Source of the DNA: Candidatus Nanohaloarchaea archaeon
GTDB lineage: Archaea > EX4484-52 > GLR71
Direction: 5' to 3'
DNA: 6,386 nt
Assembly (NCBI GenBank): GCA_030636885.1
Contig: DAOVVY010000050.1
Span: 1 to 6,386 of the forward strand
The notes beneath the pieces are model-generated. The model searched no databases and had not been told where the DNA came from. It was given only the letters and a program-made list of their open reading frames with translations. This document shows, piece by piece, positions 1 through 5,812 of this stretch (position 1 is its first letter; the number at the start of each line of letters is the position of its first letter). The translations under genes were made by a program, and so were the position numbers.

Positions 1-849
1 ATCCTCATTTGGTGGTGTAAACATGCAAGGTATATGATTAGAACCTCCATTACGGATCTCAAGATTCTCTGTTTTATCAAGATCACAATCAGAACCAGAA
101 ACATAATTTATCTCATCAGGAAGTATCAATTTCAGACTTTTGATTTCAGCAAGACCACCCCCCACATTTTCAATATTTATAGATGCAGTCCAAGCATAAT
201 TATCCATAGCGACAGGTTGATCCACATCAGGGATTACATTTATCTTCAAAGGTCCGTCGGTTGCAATATTGCTTCCCAGAAGATACATATTTTTCATTGT
301 ATAGAAACTTCTCAATATCTCAAATGGTGTTGCAAAATAAACATAAGTATTTGTTGAAGCACTAGCCTCATAAGAAAGTTGAGCCATAAAATTACAGGTG
401 ATTCCTGCATCAGTTACTATATCTAACCCAGGAGCTTTCATTTTCCATTCAAAAAACTGCAGAGCACTAGGATTAATCTCAATCTCATTAGGCGTGCCAA
501 CCGGCTTAGGATTCATCTTAAATGAACTTCTAGGGTCATCAATAGTGAATATATCAGAACAATAATCATAAAGAACATTGTCTCCATCATAACTGCCAGA
601 ATCATCAACTTTGAGTGTTACAGCATTATTACCTATGTTCTCAGCTTCAAGACGCAATATGAATGCCCTGTCAGGAGTCAGTGTTTCAGAAGGGATAATT
701 TCAAAAGCATTTAATGAAAGGATATCCTCAGCAAGTATCTCCGTCTCTTTATTCCCTGAGACAGATGAACCACCAGATGCACCACCCTCATCAGTACAAC
801 CACTCACGAACATTACAGAAAAAATTAAAAAAATAATAATCTTATTCAT
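1..849 (-). CDS. Surface lipoprotein with Ig-like/CARDB-like beta domains (C-terminus cut by window edge)
   Basis: An open frame of exactly 283 codons runs from the ATG at 849 to the left edge without a stop, so the gene continues outside the window. Residues 1-17 are a short hydrophobic signal peptide followed by the lipobox V-S-G-C, with Cys18 as the expected lipidation site; a Gly/Ser-rich tether (about 19-35) follows. The rest is predicted beta-rich. One unit (about 38-175) contains the motif AENIGNNAVTLK (69-80), reminiscent of CARDB/Ig-like domains. A second unit starts near GPLKINVIPDVDQPV (199-213) and contains IENVGGG (226-232). Cysteines at 97, 152, 245 and 265 could form disulfides. 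The exported part resembles the ectodomain of the gene just upstream (900-2840), from which it is 50 nt away. Expected location is the outer face of the cytoplasmic membrane. Function is unknown; a binding or adhesion role is inference. Confidence 0.88.
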   Translation of the reverse strand, partial: MNKIIIFLIFSVMFVSGCTDEGGASGGSSVSGNKETEILAEDILSLNAFEIIPSETLTPDRAFILRLEAENIGNNAVTLKVDDSGSYDGDNVLYDYCSDIFTIDDPRSSFKMNPKPVGTPNEIEINPSALQFFEWKMKAPGLDIVTDAGITCNFMAQLSYEASASTNTYVYFATPFEILRSFYTMKNMYLLGSNIATDGPLKINVIPDVDQPVAMDNYAWTASINIENVGGGLAEIKSLKLILPDEINYVSGSDCDLDKTENLEIRNGGSNHIPCMFTPPNED

Positions 850-872
850 AATATCTATTTAGGACTGCCTTG

Positions 873-881
873 TTTATATAT
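873..881 (-). promoter_or_regulatory. Candidate TATA box of the lipoprotein gene
   Basis: ATATATAAA on the minus strand lies 24-32 nt before the ATG at 849. Archaeal TATA boxes are centred about 26-27 nt upstream of the transcription start, so a transcript from here would be leaderless. No Shine-Dalgarno sequence is seen before this ATG, which agrees. It suggests the lipoprotein can be transcribed separately from the two upstream surface genes. Confidence 0.5.
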
Positions 882-899
882 TAGCCCCAATTATAAGGG

Positions 900-2840
900 T
901 TAACAGGAATCAATATCTGTAAAATTCCCAGTATTAAGGATAAAAAGTCCGTCATAAATGTATGTATACTCTATATGTACACCTATATACCTCTGCTGTG
1001 TACTGGCACCTAAATCCTTATCAAAATACGTAGGATCATATTTAAATGAACATTTATATTCAATATCTTTATTTAGACCATTGTTTAATAGAAGATCAAC
1101 AGTATTGATTTGATCAAATAATATATCTCTCAAAACATACGAATCCAAATTTGAAGAGGGATCAGAAGGAGCCTTTGCAAACGAACACCTAGTGGTATCT
1201 AAATCTTGAGGTAAAAGTATAGGAGATACATCTATCTCAAAACTACTCATTGCTGCACGTCCGGGATGATTCTTGACTAACTTAATATAAATTGTAAAAT
1301 CATCATCCTTAACAATAACAACTGGCTGTTCCATTTCATCAGGATAGATAGATACAGAAAAAGGACCAACTGTAGATACAGATTCGATAACATTAACATC
1401 TAATGGAACCCCTTGTTCATCAAGTTTATCAGACCAATTTTTACCCACCAATGTAAGCATAATATTATAATCAATCTCATAAGTATATAATAGATATACA
1501 GGTGCTTTAAATTGTGTAAGAGAACATTGAGGACTATCAAATTTAACCTTAATATTATTATCACCCCCCCGAGAGATCAAACCTAACTGTTTATAAAACA
1601 AACCACCATCTATATCCACACCAGAATATTCAATCCGATCAGAAGACAAATCATAACCGGTTGCTAAATTATATATCTCACCACTATGATTGTCCTGTAT
1701 TTGAGAGCCATCCATCAAAAATAATACAGAATCAATTGATTTTAAACCATCATTTTTTATTTTCCAATTAAACTCCCCACTTGATGCCAGATCATCAACC
1801 CTTGTTGACACTGTTTTCAAAGGCACAGCAAGTGCCAGATCAACAGAATTTACAGTACCGTCCGAAGTTGAACCATCACCGGTTCCATCATCTTCAGAAG
1901 TCTCAGCAGCAGTATCACAGAAGATGGGAGCAATCGCACACCAAAAATCAGATATGCCAGAAATTGCAGAAGATGTCGAAGAACTATCAGATGCAGTTGA
2001 ACCATCATCAGCCATACCATTTGGTGACGCAGATGCCGTACCAATACCCCAATCAGAAGGTAAAGATGTAATCATAGGCACTAATGATATGATTATAGCA
2101 AAAACTGCAAAAAGTACACCTGTCCACATGATACTTTTTAGATTTACTGAAGTTCCCTCAGAAGAACTATATTTCAATATGCAAAGTATGATTAATATTG
2201 GAATGAATTTTACAAAATTTTCAAATGGTACTTGTACCATAATAGGTATAATATATTTTAATGCAAAAAGTACCGAAAGGAGTACAAAGTCACCATAATT
2301 CTTAGAATCTATCAGAAACCACATGATTAAAAAAATCTGAATAATAATAAATACCGGTACTGCTCCTAAAATGGGTATATTCATTACACCAAATGGTGTG
2401 CCTGAAATACTAAAAATATCAAGATATATTGAAAAAATAACTAATAAAATAAAAAGTATATTCATATGGCCATGAACTGTTTTAAGATGACCATGCGCTT
2501 TCATTGCACCTGCAACATATTTATTACCAGACTTAATACTTTCCTTTTCAACTTTCTCTTCTTGCCTAACTTCATTAACCTCTGCCTTCTGAAGATTATT
2601 GAGTTCATAATTTAACAATCGAAGCATCTTTTCTTTTTCGCCAACCTCTATATCGATTAGTTTCATACTCTGCTCTACCGAATTTACTGCAAAATCATTT
2701 CTTTGATTTTTAAAATTTTGAATCTGCATCTTCTTAGAACTAATCTTCGTATTCAAATCATTAATCTGAAACTGCACAGCAGACGCTTTCTGGGTCAATT
2801 CAATCCGTTTATGCTCCATCTCATCTACAACAGGATCCAT
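900..2840 (-). CDS. Five-helix membrane protein with cytoplasmic coiled coil and large ectodomain
   Basis: I do not recognise a named family. The protein (646 residues) has four visible parts. Residues about 8-100 are charged and heptad-like (Leu/Ile/Met spaced among Glu, Lys, Gln, Asn), a probable coiled coil. Five hydrophobic helices follow at about 126-146, 153-177, 183-203, 209-223 and 238-260. A Ser/Thr/Gly/Asp-rich linker (about 265-333) is interrupted by a hydrophobic patch with W300, C301 and C308. The remainder (about 334-646) is a beta-rich ectodomain with Cys439, Cys552 and Cys597 and sequons at N384, N468 and N639. An odd helix number places the coiled coil inside and the ectodomain outside. 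The ATG at 2840 is chosen over TTG at 2843 because GAGGT (2851-2847) sits 6 nt before it. The gene lies 50 nt after the 397-residue surface protein and 50 nt before the lipoprotein, whose exported part resembles this ectodomain. A surface complex scaffold or envelope sensor is a guess. Confidence 0.9.
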   Translation of the reverse strand: MDPVVDEMEHKRIELTQKASAVQFQINDLNTKISSKKMQIQNFKNQRNDFAVNSVEQSMKLIDIEVGEKEKMLRLLNYELNNLQKAEVNEVRQEEKVEKESIKSGNKYVAGAMKAHGHLKTVHGHMNILFILLVIFSIYLDIFSISGTPFGVMNIPILGAVPVFIIIQIFLIMWFLIDSKNYGDFVLLSVLFALKYIIPIMVQVPFENFVKFIPILIILCILKYSSSEGTSVNLKSIMWTGVLFAVFAIIISLVPMITSLPSDWGIGTASASPNGMADDGSTASDSSSTSSAISGISDFWCAIAPIFCDTAAETSEDDGTGDGSTSDGTVNSVDLALAVPLKTVSTRVDDLASSGEFNWKIKNDGLKSIDSVLFLMDGSQIQDNHSGEIYNLATGYDLSSDRIEYSGVDIDGGLFYKQLGLISRGGDNNIKVKFDSPQCSLTQFKAPVYLLYTYEIDYNIMLTLVGKNWSDKLDEQGVPLDVNVIESVSTVGPFSVSIYPDEMEQPVVIVKDDDFTIYIKLVKNHPGRAAMSSFEIDVSPILLPQDLDTTRCSFAKAPSDPSSNLDSYVLRDILFDQINTVDLLLNNGLNKDIEYKCSFKYDPTYFDKDLGASTQQRYIGVHIEYTYIYDGLFILNTGNFTDIDSC

Positions 2841-2846
2841 CAAAAA

Positions 2847-2851
2847 ACCTC
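2847..2851 (-). promoter_or_regulatory. Shine-Dalgarno site deciding the start of the five-helix protein
   Basis: GAGGT on the minus strand is complementary to the conserved archaeal 16S rRNA 3' end and stands 6 nt before the ATG at 2840. The spacing favours this ATG over the in-frame TTG at 2843 and fits an internal gene of a polycistronic message. Confidence 0.65.
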
Positions 2852-2890
2852 AAACTAAATATATTAACAAACAAACATTACAAAAAATCA

Positions 2891-4084
2891 TTAAAAAATC
2901 TTAAAATTGTCATCATCGACAATCCGTATATCAATATCTGAAATCCTATATATTCCATAAGTTGAAAACTTGAGCAGATTTGTCTTGCCCCGCCTGAAAT
3001 CATCCTGAGTCAACACAATCTGGTTCTCATAAAGTTCAGTCTTCTGATTAAACATCTGTTCATTCAAGGACACATCTAAAAGCGCATCGTCTGACAGCTT
3101 ATCCACATAATATTCCAAGACAATCGTCTTATTATCCATATCATCATAAGTATCCTCATCGACAACGACCGTATACTCAGAAACTGCAGCCTTATCAGAA
3201 TCAAAATAAGTTATTGTAAGCTGTGCACTCTCGACCTCATACATAGCTTCGCCATCCGCAAAGAATTTGATATAATTAGTATCAGGCTTAGCCGCAATGA
3301 CACCATCAGTCCTATCAAATGTTTCCTTATAGAGACTACCGAACATAGGTCTTTTTTCAGCATTGATATCATTACCATTAATCTCAACATTAAAATCATC
3401 AAGCCGTGCAGAACCAGACCCGACCTCATAACTTAACATTGCATCAAAACCTGCCATCTCATAATCATAAACAGTAAATGAATACATCTCATCTACCATA
3501 TCAAATGCAGACGCAGAAACTTCAACAGATGAAAGAATATAAGTTGTAGGTGCCCAGAATCGTATACCACTTGACTGCCCCTCAATACGAATATCATTAT
3601 GATCCAAAAGATTATTGAACTCAATAGTATATTGCCCACCATTAACTGTCTTGTTATCAAATACAATACCATCATTAAGATATATTCTTAAATGCCCATA
3701 ATTATTTGTATCATCCACAGTAAATACCAGATTTGCATTTTCAAGATTATCACCATCAAAACTGAACTCTTTTGAAACTGATTTAAACAATCCTTTCTCT
3801 ACAACAAGTGAATCAATACTTTCTATTGCACGATTATTTGAGATGTAACCTACCTCAAAATCTCCAAAATCAATTGTCCTTGCACTCTGTGTCTTATTTG
3901 AGATAAGACTCAAATAATCTGCAGAGAATATGATCTCACCTTTATCCGAGATAAGATCATTATCTGACGACGTATCAGATAAGGGCTCCTGCCCAAAAAG
4001 CAGAAATAACGTAAAAAATATTACTACTGCTGCTACAAACACAAATGTGAATGGTTCCTGTGGTGCGGGCTTTACAACTGCCAT
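2891..4084 (-). CDS. Single-pass membrane-anchored protein with three repeated beta-sandwich-like units
   Basis: I do not recognise a named family. The 397-residue protein begins with a short cytoplasmic tail (MAVVKPAPQEP), then one strongly hydrophobic helix (about 12-31) and an acidic, Ser-rich stalk, so it is probably anchored at its N-terminus with the bulk outside the cell. The exterior looks like three related units of 80-95 residues (about 104-194, 201-295, 303-390). Each has alternating hydrophobic strands, a short Asn-containing turn (YLNDG at 135-139, EINGN at 234-238, SLNEQ at 339-343) and an Asn-Tyr/Leu-plus-beta segment before a closing I/V-rich strand. The first unit holds a conspicuous RFWAPTTYIL segment (175-184). 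Sequons occur at N63, N144 and N318. It is the first gene of the leftward surface cluster and diverges from pelota. A jelly-roll or carbohydrate-binding-like fold is a reasonable inference, but no ligand can be named. Confidence 0.88.
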   Translation of the reverse strand: MAVVKPAPQEPFTFVFVAAVVIFFTLFLLFGQEPLSDTSSDNDLISDKGEIIFSADYLSLISNKTQSARTIDFGDFEVGYISNNRAIESIDSLVVEKGLFKSVSKEFSFDGDNLENANLVFTVDDTNNYGHLRIYLNDGIVFDNKTVNGGQYTIEFNNLLDHNDIRIEGQSSGIRFWAPTTYILSSVEVSASAFDMVDEMYSFTVYDYEMAGFDAMLSYEVGSGSARLDDFNVEINGNDINAEKRPMFGSLYKETFDRTDGVIAAKPDTNYIKFFADGEAMYEVESAQLTITYFDSDKAAVSEYTVVVDEDTYDDMDNKTIVLEYYVDKLSDDALLDVSLNEQMFNQKTELYENQIVLTQDDFRRGKTNLLKFSTYGIYRISDIDIRIVDDDNFKIF

Positions 4085-4090
4085 TTATAT

Positions 4091-4126
4091 TACCTATATA
4101 ATATATACCTATTAATAAATACCTAT
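4091..4126. repeat. Three spaced TACCTAT copies in the divergent intergenic region
   Basis: TACCTAT occurs at 4091-4097, 4106-4112 and 4120-4126, a period of 15 then 14 bp, embedded in A/T-only spacers. On the minus strand the units read ATAGGTA. The copy nearest the gene supplies AGGT 7 nt before the ATG at 4084 and could act as a weak Shine-Dalgarno site. The array may be an operator for a DNA-binding regulator or low-complexity sequence; the conserved core C-C-T amid A/T supports more than chance but is not proof. Confidence 0.5.
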
Positions 4127-4130
4127 ATCT

Positions 4131-4139
4131 GTATATATT
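4131..4139 (-). promoter_or_regulatory. Candidate TATA box of the leftward surface-protein operon
   Basis: AAATATATA on the minus strand lies 47-55 nt before the ATG at 4084. Transcription about 26 nt downstream would give a leader of roughly 25 nt that includes the TACCTAT/ATAGGTA copies. An alternative box, ATTTATTAAT at 4120-4111, would give a nearly leaderless message. The whole stretch is A/T-rich, so the exact box cannot be fixed by eye. Confidence 0.35.
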
Positions 4140-4174
4140 TGTTGTCATCAGTTTTTAAGTATTAATGACAAATT

Positions 4175-4184
4175 CATATAAATA
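4175..4184 (+). promoter_or_regulatory. Candidate TATA box of pelota
   Basis: CATATAAATA lies 21-30 nt before the ATG at 4205, where a leaderless archaeal promoter is expected. GTGAT at 4195-4199, 5 nt before the ATG, resembles part of an archaeal Shine-Dalgarno sequence, so a short leader from an upstream box (TTTTTAAG, 4152-4158 region) is also possible. Confidence 0.5.
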
Positions 4185-4204
4185 GACATAAAAAGTGATG
4201 ATTT

Positions 4205-5218
4205 ATGAAAATCCTTGCAAAAGATCTAAAAAAAGAGACAAAGATAAAAGCCGAAACAATTGATGACCTCTGGAACCTGTCCAAGATAATATCAAAAGGC
4301 GACCTTATCGGCACAAAAACAGTCCGCACTATAGAAACCACAGACAAGAAAGAGAAACGCCCAATGTACCTTAAGATTTCTGTCGAGACAATAGAATTTG
4401 ATGAAGTGACAGAAACATTAAGACTGAAAGGAAAGATAACAGAGGGCCCTGAAGACATAAGCTTTGGCTACCACAGTTTCAGGATAACACCAAATGACAT
4501 AATATCAATAACAAAACAATGGAAAAATTATGAGATTGAAAAACTTGAGAAATGCACAAAGGCTGTAAAGACAAACATCCTGATATTGGCCCTTGATGAG
4601 AGACACGCAGATTTCGGTGAAATGATAGCGAGCAACGTAAACATGCTTGGAAAAATTGAAGCAGAAAACAAAGGAAAGATGTTCGGAACACACGAAAGCA
4701 ACAAGTATTATACAGAGATAATCAAAGCACTTGAAAACTATTCCAAAAGATATGACAAGATAATTATTGCAGGACCCGGTTTCACAAAAGAAAACATAAT
4801 GAAACTTATAGAAAAAAACACTGCATTAAAAGGTAAATGTGTGCAGGGCACATCATCCGTCACTGGAGAGACAGGGGTCTACGAAGTCATAAAACGAGGT
4901 TTTGTGGATCAGATTGCAAAATCCTCCGAAATTTCAAGAGAGACAAAAGAGATTGAAAAATTCTTGGAAGCGCTAGGTAAAGACTCACACCTTGTAACTT
5001 ACGGCACCACAGAAGTAAAAAAAGCAGCCACATTAGGAGCAATTGAAAAAGTCATGATCTCAGACAGCATAATCAAAAAAGACGAAATCCAAGACATCGT
5101 TACAGCAGTAGAAAAATCAGCAGGTAAAGTTGAAGTCATAGGCTCAACACATGAAGCCGGAGAGAAACTGATAGGTCTTGGTGGGATAATCTGTTTCTTA
5201 AGATACCAAGTTAGATAA
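4205..5218 (+). CDS. pelA: Pelota / Dom34 ribosome-rescue factor
   Basis: Pelota resembles release factor 1 but lacks its peptide-release chemistry. It enters the A site of stalled ribosomes with a translational GTPase (aEF1A in archaea) and, with ABCE1, promotes subunit splitting for no-go and non-stop mRNA surveillance in the cytoplasm. At 337 residues it is complete and near or slightly below the usual archaeal length. Domain 1 (about 1-122) is Sm-like with the family signature DDLWNLSKIISKGD (20-33) and GKITEGPEDI (76-85). Domain 2 (about 123-250) is RNase H-like with ILALDERHADFG and the typical GPGF at 190-193. Domain 3 (about 255-337) is L7Ae-like, with TYGTTEV (265-271), VMISDSII (283-290) and the STHEAGEKL...GGI..FLRY ending seen across the family. 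It is transcribed divergently from the surface operon and followed 51 nt later by the MNT operon, which has its own TATA-like box. No key region is missing. Confidence 0.97.
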   Translation: MKILAKDLKKETKIKAETIDDLWNLSKIISKGDLIGTKTVRTIETTDKKEKRPMYLKISVETIEFDEVTETLRLKGKITEGPEDISFGYHSFRITPNDIISITKQWKNYEIEKLEKCTKAVKTNILILALDERHADFGEMIASNVNMLGKIEAENKGKMFGTHESNKYYTEIIKALENYSKRYDKIIIAGPGFTKENIMKLIEKNTALKGKCVQGTSSVTGETGVYEVIKRGFVDQIAKSSEISRETKEIEKFLEALGKDSHLVTYGTTEVKKAATLGAIEKVMISDSIIKKDEIQDIVTAVEKSAGKVEVIGSTHEAGEKLIGLGGIICFLRYQVR

Positions 5219-5237
5219 CCCCTACAACACCATAACA

Positions 5238-5246
5238 TTTATATAA
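5238..5246 (+). promoter_or_regulatory. Candidate TATA box of the MNT/HEPN-Nudix operon
   Basis: TTTATATAA lies 24-32 nt before the ATG at 5270, exactly where a leaderless archaeal promoter is expected. There is no recognisable Shine-Dalgarno sequence between it and the ATG. It implies the operon is expressed independently of pelota, whose stop is only 19 nt upstream of the box. Confidence 0.55.
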
Positions 5247-5269
5247 CACCCATAACAATAATATTACAT

Positions 5270-5812
5270 ATGTTACAAAAATATAACAGATGGACAGTAC
5301 TGAATGTATTTTTTGATAATCCAGAACCTACAGGCGCAGGTTTTCAACTAAGAGAAATAAGTCGCATTTCAAAACTAGCACCAACATCAGTAAAAAAATA
5401 TTTGGATGAACTTATAGAAGATGGTTTAGTCATAAAATCAGAGCATAGGGTACATCAATATCCCGTATATTGGGCAAACAGAGACAATGAAAAATTCAAA
5501 TCACTAAAAAAAATAGACATGATATTTGACATCCAAAATTCAGGTCTGCTCACATTACTACATGATACATGTATGCCAGAAGTCATTATTTTATTCGGTT
5601 CAGCATCAAGAGGTGAAGACCTGAAAGAGAGTGACATCGATTTATTTTTATTATGCGAAGAGACCAAGCTTAATTTAGAGCAGTATGAAACACTATTGAA
5701 AAGGAAAATAAACATATTCTATTGCAACAATTTCGACACACTCAGTGAAGAACTAAAAAACAACATAATAAATGGAGTTGTCTTAAACGGATATCTGAAG
5801 GTGTTTCAATGA
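5270..5812 (+). CDS. Winged-helix DNA-binding / minimal nucleotidyltransferase (MNT) fusion protein
   Basis: The 180-residue protein joins two domains. Residues about 7-70 form a winged helix: FQLREISRISKLAPTSVKKYLDEL is followed by a DGLV turn and a basic wing, as in MarR/ArsR-like regulators. Residues about 103-180 form an MNT-type nucleotidyltransferase with VIILFGSASRG (105-115) and SDIDLFL (121-127). Gly110-Ser111 and Asp122/Asp124 match the GSxxRG...SDIDL nucleotide and metal site. The strand where relatives usually carry a third carboxylate reads RKINIFY, with Asn148 there; my recollection is that archaeal HTH-MNT proteins often have Asn, so this may be a subfamily trait. The C-terminal NGVVLNGYLKVF also suits that subfamily. 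Such proteins transfer NMP to a protein partner; in HepT-MntA, MNT AMPylates the HEPN toxin. The stop overlaps the next start by ATGA. Likely role: partner and possibly autoregulator of the HEPN-Nudix protein. The domain call is firm; the target is inferred. Confidence 0.92.
   Translation: MLQKYNRWTVLNVFFDNPEPTGAGFQLREISRISKLAPTSVKKYLDELIEDGLVIKSEHRVHQYPVYWANRDNEKFKSLKKIDMIFDIQNSGLLTLLHDTCMPEVIILFGSASRGEDLKESDIDLFLLCEETKLNLEQYETLLKRKINIFYCNNFDTLSEELKNNIINGVVLNGYLKVFQ
5799..5803 (+). promoter_or_regulatory. Shine-Dalgarno site for the HEPN-Nudix gene
   Basis: AGGTG inside the last codons of the MNT gene lies 5 nt before the ATG at 5809 and matches the archaeal anti-Shine-Dalgarno. It supports this start and, with the ATGA overlap, translation coupled to the upstream gene. 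Confidence 0.65.

Noticed and set aside
34..357. 107-residue plus-strand open frame
   Set aside because: It lies antisense to the lipoprotein frame, has no start signal, and its Ile/His/Tyr-rich composition is that of a shadow of a real gene.
611..862. 83-residue plus-strand open frame near the start of the lipoprotein gene
   Set aside because: Antisense to the signal-peptide end of the lipoprotein, which has a clear lipobox and TATA-like box; the plus-strand product shows no domain.
1781..2298. Plus-strand frames, one Gln/His-rich, opposite the linker of the five-helix protein
   Set aside because: The Gln/His bias is the reverse complement of the Ser/Asp/Thr-rich linker; the minus-strand frame is continuous and coherent.
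2841..2843. TTG as the start of the five-helix protein
   Set aside because: The adjacent ATG at 2840 has better spacing from GAGGT and is the preferred codon.
4085..4204. A small RNA or tRNA in the divergent region
   Set aside because: The stretch is almost pure A/T, with no cloverleaf, stem or conserved RNA motif that I can see.
4174..4458. Minus-strand open frames opposite pelota (also 4479-4693 and 4999-5238)
   Set aside because: Pelota is unmistakable on the plus strand over its full length; these are antisense shadows.
4205..5812. Functional link between pelota and the MNT/HEPN-Nudix operon as a translation-stress module
   Set aside because: They share a strand and are close, but the MNT gene has its own promoter-like box and adjacency alone is weak; kept only as a possibility.
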